Shown here one piece after another: positions 17,897 to 26,746 of a DNA stretch of 64,000 nucleotides. Made by a program: the position numbers and the translations under genes. This stretch comes from Dactylosporangium sp040689395 (GTDB lineage: Bacteria; Actinomycetota; Actinomycetes; Mycobacteriales; Micromonosporaceae). How positions within the stretch are numbered: the first letter of the stretch is position 1; each line of letters starts with the position of its first letter. Below the pieces are notes generated by a model. The model was not told the DNA's origin, searched no databases, and saw only the letters and a program-made list of their open reading frames with translations. The stretch covers positions 1 to 64,000 of the forward strand of contig NZ_JBFAZX010000005.1 of the NCBI RefSeq assembly GCF_040689395.1, written 5' to 3'.

Positions 17897-19096
17897 TCAG
17901 CGTGGGGTCAGCAGGCCGATCGTCTCGAAGTGTTGCGTCATCGGGAAGCTGTCGAACGCGCGCAGTGACGTCAGCCCGTAGCCATGTTCGCCGAAGGTGC
18001 GCACGTCCCTCGCGAAGGCCGCCGGGTCACACGCGACGTATGCCACGGCGCGCGGGCCGCGGGACGCGATCAACGAAACCACCGCCCGGCCGGCGCCGGA
18101 GCGTGGCGGGTCGAGGACCACCACGTCGACGGTGCGCCAGCTCGGGTTGGACAGCACCTGCGCCACGTCGCCGCGGACGAACGTCACGTTGCGCAGGTCT
18201 CGCAGGGCACGCCGGCCCGACGCCACCGCGCGTTGCTCGGACTCCACGACCGTGACGGGGCCGCAGTGCGGGGCCAGGGCCGCGGCGAAGACCCCCGCGC
18301 CGCCGTAGAGGTCCCACGCCCGCTCCCCCTCCGCCGGGCGCAGCATGTCCAGGACCGTGGCCGTGAACGCCTCGACGGCGTGCGGGTGTACCTGCCAGAA
18401 GGCGCCCGGGTCCAGCGTCCACTCGTGACCGGCGGCGTGCTCGCGGACCGGGGCGGCGGGGGACGTCACCCGGCCCGTGCGGGAGGCGCGGGTCACGGTC
18501 GCGGTGTCGCCGGACGAGGACACGACTGCCTCGATGGTCGCGCCCGGGGGCCACGTGCGCTCGAGAATCGGCAGGGCCTGGATCGCGGGATGGGCGATGC
18601 GGCAGCGGTCGACGGGGACGATGCCGGAGGAGCGATGGCGGTGGAAACCGGCCCGGCCCTCGGCGTCGACGGCGTACTGGACCCGGGTGCGCCACGACAA
18701 CGGCCCACCGGGTAGCGCCTCCACCAGTTCCGACAAATCCGATACAGACGACAAATCAGAAAGGTCCGAAACACCGCCGAGCCGCGTCAGCTGCTCGCGC
18801 AACACCTGCGACTTCAAGCGGCGCTGGGCGGGCCACGACGCGTGCTGCCAATCGCAACCGCCGCACGCGCCTGGGCCGGCGAACGGGCACGGCGGGATGA
18901 CCCGATCCGGCGAGGGCAGGAGGATCTCCACCGCGTCGGCGCGCAGGAAGCCCTTGCGACGGTCGGTGACCCGGGCCCGCACCCGCTCGCCCGGCAGCGC
19001 GTGACGGACGAAGACGACCTGTCCCTCGTGCCGGGCGACGCAGATCCCGCCGTGCGCGACCGGCCCGATCTCGAGCTCCAGCAGTTCTGTGGCCAT
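17897..19096 (-). CDS. TRAM-domain class I SAM RNA methyltransferase (TrmA/RlmCD-like)
   Basis: Predicted 5-methyluridine RNA methyltransferase, 399 aa. An N-terminal TRAM OB-fold (about 1-55) binds RNA. Cysteines of a possible Fe-S site lie in PPCPFAGPGACGGCDW. The Rossmann motif is WDLYGGAGVFAAAL, followed by VVLDPPRSGAGR. The usual catalytic SCNP-type loop reads YVACDPAAFARD, with Cys as nucleophile. The start ATG 19096 follows the permease stop by two bases. It is the orthologue by position of M. tuberculosis Rv2689c. An AT-richer Ser/Asp/Leu repeat insert (GGVSDLSDLSSVSDLSELVE) interrupts the central region. Confidence 0.85.
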   Translation of the reverse strand: MATELLELEIGPVAHGGICVARHEGQVVFVRHALPGERVRARVTDRRKGFLRADAVEILLPSPDRVIPPCPFAGPGACGGCDWQHASWPAQRRLKSQVLREQLTRLGGVSDLSDLSSVSDLSELVEALPGGPLSWRTRVQYAVDAEGRAGFHRHRSSGIVPVDRCRIAHPAIQALPILERTWPPGATIEAVVSSSGDTATVTRASRTGRVTSPAAPVREHAAGHEWTLDPGAFWQVHPHAVEAFTATVLDMLRPAEGERAWDLYGGAGVFAAALAPHCGPVTVVESEQRAVASGRRALRDLRNVTFVRGDVAQVLSNPSWRTVDVVVLDPPRSGAGRAVVSLIASRGPRAVAYVACDPAAFARDVRTFGEHGYGLTSLRAFDSFPMTQHFETIGLLTPR

Positions 19097-19098
19097 GC

Positions 19099-21102
19099 TC
19101 ACGACTCCGGGGTGGCGGTCGAGCGCGGTCCGCGCTTCGGGCCCCGGCTCAGGGTCGCGTCGAGGCGGTCGATGTCGACGTCGCCGATGGAGCTGAGCTG
19201 CCACGGGACGCTGGTCACCATCAGGCCGGGCTCGAAGAGCAGGCGGCCCTTGAGGCGCAGCGCGCTCTGGTTGTGCAACAGGTGCTCCCACCAGCGGCCG
19301 ACGACGTACTCGGGGATGAAGACGGTCACCACGTCGCGCGGCGAGTCGCGCCGCTTGTTGCGCACGAAGTCGAGGATCGGGCGGTTGATCTCGCGATACG
19401 GGCTGTCGACGACGGTGAGCGGGACTGGGATGCCGCGCCGTTCCCAGTCCTCCTGCAGCACGCGGGTGTCGTGGTCGTCGACGTTGACGGTGAGGGCGGT
19501 CAGGGTGTCCGGCCGGGTGGCCTGCGCGTAGGCGACCGCGCGCAGCGTCGGGCGGTGGACCTTGCTCACGAGTACGACCGCGTGATTGCGCGCGGGGAGC
19601 ACCGGCCGGTCCTCGGAGGGGGTGAGCTCGCGGGCGACGGTGTCGTAGTGCTTCTTGATGCCGACCATCAGGAAGTAGATGACGATCATCGCGATGATGG
19701 CGATGTACGCGCCGAGCAGGAACTTGGTGATGAGGACCACGACGAGCACGGCACCCGTCAGGGTGAGGCCGATCATGTTGATCGCGCGGGACCGGATCAT
19801 CTGGTTGCGGACCTGCTTGTCGCGCACGGTGCGCAGCAGCCGGTTCCAGTGCCTGATCATGCCGGCCTGGGAGAGCGTGAAGGACACGAAGACGCCCACG
19901 ATGTACAGCTGGATGAGCCGCGTGACCTCGCCGTTGAAGCCGACGATGAGCACCATGGCCGCCAGCGCCAGCAGGATGATGCCGTTGGAGAACGCCAGCC
20001 GGTCGCCGCGGGTGTGCAGCTGGCGCGGCAGGTAGCGGTCCTGGGCGAGGATCGAGCCGAGCACCGGGAAGCCGTTGAAGGCGGTGTTGGCCGCCAGGAA
20101 CAGGATCAGCGCGGTGATGATCGCGACCACGTAGAGCATGATCGACCCGGCACCGAAGACGGTCTGCCCGAGCTGGGTGGTGACGGTCTTCTGCACGTAG
20201 TTGGCCGGGCCGCTCTCAATCTGGCTCGGGTCCTCCACGAACTTCAGGCCGGTCTTGTTGGCCAGCAGGATGATGCCGAGCAGCATCGTGATCGAGATGG
20301 TGCCGAGCAGCAGCAGCGTGGTCGCCGCGTTCTTGCTCTTGGGCTCCTTGAACGCCGGCACGCCGTTGGAGATCGCCTCGACGCCGGTGAGCGCCGCGCA
20401 GCCGGAGGAGAAGGTGCGCAGCAGCAGGAAGGCCATCGCCAGGGTGGTCATGTTGGTGTGCTCGGCGTGGATGACGAGATCGGCGCTGGGCGCCTTGAGG
20501 TCATCGCCGAGCACGAAGATCTTGAAGAACCCGGTGATGACCATCCCGATCATGACGATCATGAAGCCGTACGTCGGGATCGCGAACGCCGCCCCGGACT
20601 CCCGGATGCCACGCAGGTTCACGGCCGTGAGCAGCGCGATCGCGATGATGGAGATGGCGACCTTGTGGGTGGCGACCCATGGCACGACCGAGCCGAGGTT
20701 CGCCACGCCGGAGGCGGTCGACACCGCCACGGTGAGCACGTAGTCCACGAGCAGGGCGCTGGCCACCGCCACCCCGAAGCGCGAGCCGAGATTGACCGTC
20801 GCCACCTCGTAGTCGCCGCCGCCGGACGGGTACGCGTGCACGTTCTGCCGGTAGCTCGCGACAACTGTGAGCATCACCACGGCGACCGCGAGCCCGATCC
20901 ACGGCGAGATCGTCAGCGCCGTCGCGCCCGCGATGGACAGGGTCAGCAGGATCTCATCGGGCGCGTACGCGACCGACGACAGCGCGTCAGAGGCGAATAC
21001 CGGCAGCGCGATGCGCTTGGGTAACAGTGTGTGTTTGAGCCGGTCCGAACGGAACGGTCGACCCAGGAGCAGCCGCTTCATCAGGGAGGTGGGACTGGCC
21101 AC
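19099..21102 (-). CDS. APC-family permease, KimA-like potassium importer
   Basis: Membrane transporter of 667 aa. It has about 12 TM helices (residues about 30-460) with the APC features FASDALSSVAYAPDEILLTL and ALTGVEAISNGVPAF, plus a cytosolic C-terminal domain of about 180 residues (HAVVLVSKVHRPTLRAVAYA). This architecture matches the KimA/YdaO high-affinity K+ transporters. It is also the positional counterpart of Rv2690c, which sits beside ceoB/ceoC. GTG 21102 is chosen; the start at 21162 would add polar residues unlike the family. It is divergent from two TrkA-type genes 98 bases away, which supports a role in K+ homeostasis. Transport of an amino acid instead remains possible. Confidence 0.8.
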   Translation of the reverse strand: MASPTSLMKRLLLGRPFRSDRLKHTLLPKRIALPVFASDALSSVAYAPDEILLTLSIAGATALTISPWIGLAVAVVMLTVVASYRQNVHAYPSGGGDYEVATVNLGSRFGVAVASALLVDYVLTVAVSTASGVANLGSVVPWVATHKVAISIIAIALLTAVNLRGIRESGAAFAIPTYGFMIVMIGMVITGFFKIFVLGDDLKAPSADLVIHAEHTNMTTLAMAFLLLRTFSSGCAALTGVEAISNGVPAFKEPKSKNAATTLLLLGTISITMLLGIILLANKTGLKFVEDPSQIESGPANYVQKTVTTQLGQTVFGAGSIMLYVVAIITALILFLAANTAFNGFPVLGSILAQDRYLPRQLHTRGDRLAFSNGIILLALAAMVLIVGFNGEVTRLIQLYIVGVFVSFTLSQAGMIRHWNRLLRTVRDKQVRNQMIRSRAINMIGLTLTGAVLVVVLITKFLLGAYIAIIAMIVIYFLMVGIKKHYDTVARELTPSEDRPVLPARNHAVVLVSKVHRPTLRAVAYAQATRPDTLTALTVNVDDHDTRVLQEDWERRGIPVPLTVVDSPYREINRPILDFVRNKRRDSPRDVVTVFIPEYVVGRWWEHLLHNQSALRLKGRLLFEPGLMVTSVPWQLSSIGDVDIDRLDATLSRGPKRGPRSTATPES

Positions 21103-21200
21103 GACGTCTAAGCGTACGGGCCGCCCCTCCTGCTGATGCACGGGTGGCACCGCACATGACATCCTCGTGTCTGAGTGCCGAGGGACACGGAGGCGGGGAC

Positions 21201-21866
21201 GTGCACGTCGTGATCATGGGTTGCGGACGCGTGGGTTCCACGCTGGCGCAGATTCTGGAACAGCGCGGTCACACCGTCGCGGTGATCGACATCGACGCCG
21301 ACGCGTTCCGCCGGCTGGGCTCGGAATTCCAGGGCACAACGGTCAACGGGGCCGGCTACGACCGCGAGGTACTGCTGCAGGCCGGCATCGAGCGCGCGGA
21401 CGCGTTCGCGGCCGTCTCCTCGGGCGACAACTCGAACATCATCTCGGCCCGGGTGGCGCGCGAGACGTTCGGCGTGGGCCGGGTCGTGGCCCGCATCTAC
21501 GACCCGAAGCGCGCGGAGGTCTACGAGCGCCTCGGCATACCGACCGTGGCGACGGTGCGCTGGACGGCCGACCGGATGCTGCGCCACCTGGTGCCCGAGG
21601 GCAACGTGGAGGTCTGGCGCGACCCCACCAGCACGGTCTCCATCGTCGAGGTACCGATGCACCCTGACTGGATCGGGCACACCGTCGGACAGCTGGAGCA
21701 GCGCAGCGGCACCCGGCTGGCCTACCTCATGCGCTTCGGCCTGGCGATGCTGCCCACCGAGTCCACCGTGATCCAGGACGGTGACCTCGCGTTCATGTTG
21801 CTCACCGACGAGATGGTCAGTTCCGTGACGAAGGTCACCACCTCCGCACCCGAAGGGGGACATTGA
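21201..21866 (+). CDS. ceoB: TrkA-type potassium uptake regulatory protein (CeoB)
   Basis: Cytosolic NAD(H)/ligand-gated regulator of K+ uptake, 221 aa. The RCK-N Rossmann motif GCGRVGSTLAQILEQRGH and acidic VIDID are at the N-terminus. The RCK-C domain ends the chain (VSIVEVPMHPDWIGHTVGQL onward). GTG 21201 has GGAGGCGGGG just upstream, deciding against the longer frame from 21144. Its stop lies two bases before the ATG of the second TrkA gene. The pair corresponds to ceoB-ceoC in mycobacteria. Confidence 0.88.
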   Translation: MHVVIMGCGRVGSTLAQILEQRGHTVAVIDIDADAFRRLGSEFQGTTVNGAGYDREVLLQAGIERADAFAAVSSGDNSNIISARVARETFGVGRVVARIYDPKRAEVYERLGIPTVATVRWTADRMLRHLVPEGNVEVWRDPTSTVSIVEVPMHPDWIGHTVGQLEQRSGTRLAYLMRFGLAMLPTESTVIQDGDLAFMLLTDEMVSSVTKVTTSAPEGGH

Positions 21867-21868
21867 TC

Positions 21869-22564
21869 ATGCGTATCGCAATCGCCGGAGCCGGCAACGT
21901 GGGCCGCTCCATCGCCAAGGAGCTCGTCGACAACGGCCACCAGGTCATGCTGATCGAGCGGGTGCCGCGGATGGTGCGCCCCGAGCGGGTGCCCGCCGCC
22001 GAGTGGATCCTCGCCGACGCGTGCGAGCTGTCCAGCCTGCAGGAGGCCGACCTCTCCTCGTGCGACGTGGTCGTCGCGGCCACCGGCGACGACAAGGTCA
22101 ACCTCGTGGTCTCGCTGCTGGCCAAGACCGAGTTCGCCGTACCGCGGGTGGTCGCCCGCATCAACCGCGCCGAGAACGAGTGGCTGTTCAACGAGCAGTG
22201 GGGCGTCGACGTCTCGGTGAGCAAGCCGCGGCTGATGGCGGCGCTGGTCGAGGAGGCGGTGTCGGTCGGCGACCTGGTCCGCCTGATGACCTTCCGGCAG
22301 TCCGAGGCCAACCTGGTGGAGATCACGCTGCCGGACAACGCGCCGTATGTCGGCCACCCGGTCCGCGACGTCCCGCTGCCGCACGACACGGCACTGGTCG
22401 CGGTGCTGCGCGGACGGCGGGTGCTGGTCCCGACCCCCGACGACCCGCTCGAGGCGGGCGACGAGCTGGTCTTCGTCGTCACGTCGGAGATGGAGGACTC
22501 GGTGCGTGCCGTGATGCTCGGGGAGGACAGCCTGGAGAAGGCCCGCGACCGGCGCGGCCCGTAA
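21869..22564 (+). CDS. ceoC: TrkA-type potassium uptake regulatory protein (CeoC)
   Basis: Second RCK protein, 231 aa. The nucleotide-binding fold shows GAGNVGRSIAKELVDNGH and LIERVPR. The C-terminal RCK-C domain begins near EANLVEITLPDNAPYVGHPV. ATG 21869 is preceded by GAAGGGGGA at normal spacing; a TTG at 21863 overlapping the upstream stop is an alternative. It is transcribed with ceoB. No TrkH/KtrB-type pore gene is nearby; the divergent KimA-like permease may be the partner, which is inference. Confidence 0.88.
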   Translation: MRIAIAGAGNVGRSIAKELVDNGHQVMLIERVPRMVRPERVPAAEWILADACELSSLQEADLSSCDVVVAATGDDKVNLVVSLLAKTEFAVPRVVARINRAENEWLFNEQWGVDVSVSKPRLMAALVEEAVSVGDLVRLMTFRQSEANLVEITLPDNAPYVGHPVRDVPLPHDTALVAVLRGRRVLVPTPDDPLEAGDELVFVVTSEMEDSVRAVMLGEDSLEKARDRRGP

Positions 22565-22567
22565 GCG

Positions 22568-23272
22568 CTAGACCTCTGGCTCTGGCTCCGCGGGCTCGTC
22601 GCGCAGGATACGGCGGGCCTGCCAGACGGTGAGGGCGGCCAGCAGCGCATACGGCGGCCAGCCCAGCGCCAGGCGGGCGATGCCGAGCAGGTCGTCGGAG
22701 TTGGCGCTGCTGTCGCGGTAGAGGAGCACCTGCACGCCGAGTTTGAGCGCGTAGACGACCGCCCACACCACCGTCAGCCAGATGAACGCTCGGCGCAGCC
22801 GGGTGTTGTCGTACCACCGGGAGGTGCCGCCGTCCAGCGTCACCGACCACAGCCAGCCCACCAGCGGCCGGCCGATGAGCACCGAGACCACCATGCCCAC
22901 CACGTAGCCGACGGTGAGCAGCATGCCCGGCAGGTAGACGTCCTTGGCGTCGCCGCTCTTCCACGCGATGTACGCGCCGATCCCGATGCCGAACACACCG
23001 TTGAGCGCGTGCCGGGTCGGCTCGCGGCGGGAGAGGCGGTAGACCGCCATCGCCAGCGCCGCGCCGACGGCCACGATGAGCGAGGTGCGCAGCGACCACC
23101 ACTTGTAGTGCCCGCCCAGGAAGTTGACCACGATGAACAGCGTGATCGGGATGCTGGACTCGATGAGCCCCCGCGCACCCCCGAGCTGCTGGGCCATCTG
23201 CACCGAGAAGGGTGGTAGCGGCTCCTCCTCGCCCGCGGCGGTCTCGGCCTTGGTCTCGTTACCTGGCTGCAT
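22568..23272 (-). CDS. DUF3159 membrane protein
   Basis: A 234-aa integral membrane protein with five or six hydrophobic segments and the DUF3159 signature region GGARGLIESSIPITLFIVVN. It is conserved in actinobacteria at this location (Rv2693c position). Function is not established. It follows the OB-fold gene by six bases in the same operon. It is convergent with ceoC, ending three bases from it. Confidence 0.82.
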   Translation of the reverse strand: MQPGNETKAETAAGEEEPLPPFSVQMAQQLGGARGLIESSIPITLFIVVNFLGGHYKWWSLRTSLIVAVGAALAMAVYRLSRREPTRHALNGVFGIGIGAYIAWKSGDAKDVYLPGMLLTVGYVVGMVVSVLIGRPLVGWLWSVTLDGGTSRWYDNTRLRRAFIWLTVVWAVVYALKLGVQVLLYRDSSANSDDLLGIARLALGWPPYALLAALTVWQARRILRDEPAEPEPEV

Positions 23273-23278
23273 CCGGCC

Positions 23279-23701
23279 TCATCGTGGGGTCTCGAGCTCA
23301 TAGTACGGGTTGTAGAGCACCTTGCGGCCATCCCGGACCGCGATGCGGCCCTTCGCCGAGATGGCCCGACCCGGCTCGATGCCGGCGATGTGCCGTCGGC
23401 CCAGCCACACCAGGGTGACCAGGTCGCTGCCGTCGAAGAGCTCCGCCTCCAGGGTCGGCAGGTTGGTGCGCGGGGTGTAGACCACCGTGCGTAGCCGGCC
23501 CTTGAGGCTCACCACCTGCCCTCGCTGACACGACAGCGCGGGCATGCTGCCGCACTGCTTCGCGTCGCGCTGCAGCTCCTCCGCGTCGAGCTCGGAGTCG
23601 CTCGCGGTCAGCCGGCGAAGAAATCTTCGCAGGCCCCGCTCCGGCACCGCTTCACTGTCCGTGGCCATGCTGACGGTGCCACCCTTCCCTTCGGCCGTCA
23701 T
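23279..23701 (-). CDS. OB-fold nucleic-acid-binding protein
   Basis: A 140-aa protein whose C-terminal 85 residues form an OB-fold of the tRNA-anticodon/RecG-wedge type (GQVVSLKGRLRTVVYTPRTN, then GSDLVTLVWLGRRHIAGIEP). It corresponds by position to Rv2694c. ATG 23701 is taken; an internal ATG at 23668 preceded by GGGAAGGG is also plausible. It may bind single-stranded nucleic acid, but no specific role is known. Confidence 0.78.
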   Translation of the reverse strand: MTAEGKGGTVSMATDSEAVPERGLRRFLRRLTASDSELDAEELQRDAKQCGSMPALSCQRGQVVSLKGRLRTVVYTPRTNLPTLEAELFDGSDLVTLVWLGRRHIAGIEPGRAISAKGRIAVRDGRKVLYNPYYELETPR

Positions 23702-23734
23702 GACACCCCCGCTACGACGGTACGCGCTTTTCCT

Positions 23735-24511
23735 CTATTTGCGACGTGGCCTGGGCGACGGCTTTCGGCCGGCGGCGGCCGCGCCGTTGGCACCCGCCTC
23801 GCCGGCCCCGTCCTCGTCGGCCTGCGGCTCGGCACCGGCCTCGGCGACCTCCTTGGGCAGGTGCAGCGGCAGCGGTTCGCGCACCGGCATGGCCTCGTGG
23901 CCGCGATCGACGACCAGCTTGCGCAGGCACTCCAGCAGCGGCGGGGCGACGGACGGGTCGACCGCGGCCGGGCCCTGAAAGACGGCGCGGACCAGCCAGC
24001 GCGGGCCGTCGACGCCGACGAACCGGATGTCGGTCAGGCCGTCGGGGGTGCGGACCCGGGCGCGCAGCTCGCTGCCGTAGTCGCCGTCGACCTCCTCGGC
24101 CGCGACGCCGTCGTTGAACAGCTGCTTGCGGATCTCAGCGCGGACCTCGTCCCAGATGCCCTCACTGCGCGGCGCGGCGAAGACGCCCAGCTGCAGCGCG
24201 CTTTCCTGGGAGACCAGCACGATCTGCTGGATCTTGCCGTCGTTGTCGGCCTGGACCCGCACCTCGACGCCCTCGACCGCGGGCACCTTGAGCGCGCCGA
24301 GGTCCAGCTGGGCGATGCCGGTCGGCGCCTCGGTGACGTCATACGGGCCCTCGGCGCGCGGCGACTTGCCGGAGCGGGGCTCGTCGTCGTCCTCGGCCGC
24401 GGCGGCGTCCAGATCGTCGTCAAGCTGCTCGTCGAACGACTCCTGGCCCCGTGCGGCGAGCGTGTCCGGCTTGGCGTGCCGCCCGCTCCCGCGATTGCGC
24501 GAGAAGATCAC
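23735..24511 (-). CDS. DUF3710 protein
   Basis: A 258-aa soluble protein. It has an acidic disordered N-terminus, the conserved DUF3710 core from about 58 (GPYDVTEAPTGIAQLDLGAL) to about 215 with FVGVDGPRWLVRAVFQG, and an Ala/Glu-rich tail. It is the positional counterpart of Rv2696c. Its ATG overlaps the dut stop by four bases (ATGA), so the two are translationally coupled. Function is unknown. Confidence 0.85.
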   Translation of the reverse strand: MIFSRNRGSGRHAKPDTLAARGQESFDEQLDDDLDAAAAEDDDEPRSGKSPRAEGPYDVTEAPTGIAQLDLGALKVPAVEGVEVRVQADNDGKIQQIVLVSQESALQLGVFAAPRSEGIWDEVRAEIRKQLFNDGVAAEEVDGDYGSELRARVRTPDGLTDIRFVGVDGPRWLVRAVFQGPAAVDPSVAPPLLECLRKLVVDRGHEAMPVREPLPLHLPKEVAEAGAEPQADEDGAGEAGANGAAAAGRKPSPRPRRK

Positions 24512-24981
24512 TGCTCTGCCTCCAAGATCGCTGCCGGTGCGAGCCCGGCATGCCCGCCGGTGGACCCGTGGCCACCGGCCCCGCGCACAGTATCGGGAAG
24601 GTCCTCGACGACGTGGAAGTGTGCCCGCTCCACGCGCTGGATCACAAGCTGGGCAATCCGGTCACCACGGCATATCTTCGCCGATACCGCTCGATCGTGA
24701 TTGATGAGGTTCACCAGGATTTCGCCCCGGTAGCCCGCATCCACGGTGCCCGGCGCGTTGAGCACCGTCACACCCATCCGCGTGGCGAGCCCGGAGCGCG
24801 GGTGCACAAGGCCGACGTACCCGGTGGGCAACGCGATCGCGATCCCGGTGCGCACCAGCGCCCGCTCCCCCGGGCCGATCTCCACGTCCTGCGCCGCGAA
24901 CAGGTCGGCCCCGGCGTCGCCCGGGTGCGCGTAGGCGGGCAGCGGCAGGCCCGGGTCGAGCAGCCGCACGAGCACGTCCAT
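24508..24981 (-). CDS. dut: dUTP diphosphatase
   Basis: Trimeric dUTPase converting dUTP to dUMP and PPi, limiting uracil in DNA and feeding dTMP synthesis. All five motifs are present in 157 aa: DAGADL (22-27), PRSGLATR (61-68), NAPGTVDAGYRGEI with catalytic Asp81, RGDRIAQLV (105-113) and the C-terminal arm GGHGSTGGHAG (about 136-146). The arm lacks the usual Phe of GFGSTG, having His instead. ATG 24981 has GGAAGG seven bases upstream; in-frame ATGs at 24987 and 24996 are less well placed. Confidence 0.93.
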   Translation of the reverse strand: MDVLVRLLDPGLPLPAYAHPGDAGADLFAAQDVEIGPGERALVRTGIAIALPTGYVGLVHPRSGLATRMGVTVLNAPGTVDAGYRGEILVNLINHDRAVSAKICRGDRIAQLVIQRVERAHFHVVEDLPDTVRGAGGHGSTGGHAGLAPAAILEAEQ

Positions 24982-25039
24982 CACCATGCCTTCCATCCTG
25001 CCGGGTCCGCTCGGCGCGTGAGCACGTACCCTCGCCTAC

Positions 25040-25507
25040 GTGGCACAGCCGAACCCGTACCGTGAGCGACTCAGCCTGTCCTGGTGGCTGTGGCTGCCCG
25101 CGCTCGCCGTCGCGGCCGCGCTGGCCGCCGAGGTCAGACTGGGCGCCCCCGGCGCGGCCACGTGGGTCGCCTACCTGGTGCTGCTGCCGCTGACCGTCGG
25201 CGGGCTCTGGCTGCTGGGCCGCATCCGCGTCGAGGTGTCCGACGGCGAGCTTCGGGTCGACGACGCGCGTATCCCGCTGCGGTACGTCGGCGAGGTGACC
25301 CCGGTGAGCGCCGCGGACAAGCGCGACCTGCTGGGGCCGTACTCGGACCCGGAGGCGTTCGTCGTCCAGCGGCCGTGGATCGGCGGCGCCGTGCGGGTGG
25401 AGGTCCGCGACGAGGCCGACCCCACACCGTACTGGCTGGTCAGCACCCGGCGGCCGGAGGCGCTGGCCGCCGCGCTGCGGGAGGCTCAGGCCTCGATCAC
25501 GCGCTGA
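25040..25507 (+). CDS. DUF3093 membrane protein
   Basis: A 155-aa protein with two N-terminal TM helices (WWLWLPALAVAAALAAEVRL and ATWVAYLVLLPLTVGGLWLL) followed by a cytoplasmic PH-like beta domain with VEVSDGELRVDDARIPLRYV. The GTG start is 25040. It is divergent from dut and corresponds to Rv2698. Its 3' end overlaps the convergent gene by 22 bases. Function is unknown. Confidence 0.85.
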   Translation: MAQPNPYRERLSLSWWLWLPALAVAAALAAEVRLGAPGAATWVAYLVLLPLTVGGLWLLGRIRVEVSDGELRVDDARIPLRYVGEVTPVSAADKRDLLGPYSDPEAFVVQRPWIGGAVRVEVRDEADPTPYWLVSTRRPEALAAALREAQASITR

Positions 25508-26313
25508 TCCGGCGGCGCGGCCAGGTCCCTGCGGATGTCGTGGCCCAGCGACAGGGTGGCGCGGCGGTTCAGGAAACCGCCGACCGCGGCGCCGGTCAGG
25601 AACGGCCCCAGGGTGCTCAGGTTGCGCCCGAAACGCCTCAGCAGCCGGTCGCGCAGCTCCTTGCGCAGCGCGGTGCCCATGGCCGCGGCCACGCTGCCGC
25701 CGACCCGCAGCGGGTTGACCCCGCGGCGCTCGGCCCACGCCTGGATCAGCGTGATCGCGCGCTGAGTGCCGTTGCCGGGGATGGGGTGTCCGTACACCGC
25801 ATGCAGCTCGCCGATGAGCTTCATCTCCACCGCCACGACCGCGACGGTCTCGGCGGCGAGCAGCACCGGCGCGGAGAGCAGGCTCGGCGTGGCGACCCAC
25901 TCGACCGCGGCCACGCCGCCACCGGCCGCACCGATGCCGGCGGTGACCCGCGAGGCGTTGCGGACGAGCCGCTCGGCCAGGGCGTCGCGGTCCAGGCCGG
26001 GGTGGTGCGCCCGCAGGGTGTCCAGGTCGCGCACGGGGATGTACGGCGCGACGCGGGTCACCGTGTCGGTGACCCAGGCGATCGCCTTCTGGGGCCGGAA
26101 CAGGTCCCTGAGCCCCCGCTCGCCGAGCTCGATGCGGACCAGCCGGCCCAGCATGCGCCGGCGGTCCTCGGCGGGGACGTCCTCGCCGGTCAGCGCGACG
26201 ACGGCCTGCGACAGCTCCGCCTCGTCGGCCGGGCCCGCGGCAGCACCGGCCCGCCCCTCCGGCTGGACGGGGGCGTTCTCGGCCGCCTCGTCGGCGGGCA
26301 CCGGCTCGACCAT
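25486..26313 (-). CDS. Conserved hypothetical protein with hydrophobic core
   Basis: A 275-aa protein. The acidic, Ala/Pro-rich first 50 residues are followed by an alpha-helical body including a Gly/Ala-rich hydrophobic stretch (TAGIGAAGGGVAAVEWVATP, then LLSAPVLLAAETVAVVAVEM). A C-terminal basic region contains ALRKELRDRLLRRFGRNLS. It somewhat resembles EcsC-type proteins, but this is not certain. ATG 26313 is preceded by GGAGG at six bases. The gene converges on DUF3093 with a 22-base overlap. Confidence 0.65.
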   Translation of the reverse strand: MVEPVPADEAAENAPVQPEGRAGAAAGPADEAELSQAVVALTGEDVPAEDRRRMLGRLVRIELGERGLRDLFRPQKAIAWVTDTVTRVAPYIPVRDLDTLRAHHPGLDRDALAERLVRNASRVTAGIGAAGGGVAAVEWVATPSLLSAPVLLAAETVAVVAVEMKLIGELHAVYGHPIPGNGTQRAITLIQAWAERRGVNPLRVGGSVAAAMGTALRKELRDRLLRRFGRNLSTLGPFLTGAAVGGFLNRRATLSLGHDIRRDLAAPPDQRVIEA

Positions 26314-26449
26314 CGTCAACCTCCGGGGGGTACGGAAACGGTCGCCGCTTCAAACTGAAGCACGCCGCCGCCAGGTTCGCGTGATCAACTCGTGGTCACG
26401 GCGCTCACCGCACCGGTCCTGCCGCGTGTGCGGCCACGCGGCAGAACGG

Positions 26450-26746
26450 TCACACGCACTCGCGGCAGATCAGCTCCCCGTTGCGCTCGGCGGCCAGCTG
26501 GCTGCGGTGGTGCACCAGGAAGCAGCGCGAGCAGCGGAACTCGTCGGCCTGCATCGGCAGGACCTTCACCGTCATGTCCTCGTCGGCGAGGTCGGCGCCC
26601 GGCAGCTCGAAGTTCTCGGAGAGGTCGGAGTCGTCGACGTCGACGGTCGCGGACTGCGCGTCGGTGCGGCGGGACTTGAGCTCCTCGAGGCTGTCCTCCC
26701 CGAGGTCGACCTCGTCGCGACGTGGCGCGTCGTAGTCGGTGGCCAT
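26450..26746 (-). CDS. DUF4193 zinc-ribbon-like protein
   Basis: A 98-aa acidic protein conserved in actinobacteria beside cei and sigA (Rv2699c position). The C-terminal half carries paired cysteines FRCSRCFLVHHRSQLAAE and LICRECV, a likely zinc ribbon. The N-terminal half is acidic and probably disordered. The ATG is at 26746. The function is unknown; the layout suggests interaction with nucleic acid or RNA polymerase. Confidence 0.85.
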   Translation of the reverse strand: MATDYDAPRRDEVDLGEDSLEELKSRRTDAQSATVDVDDSDLSENFELPGADLADEDMTVKVLPMQADEFRCSRCFLVHHRSQLAAERNGELICRECV

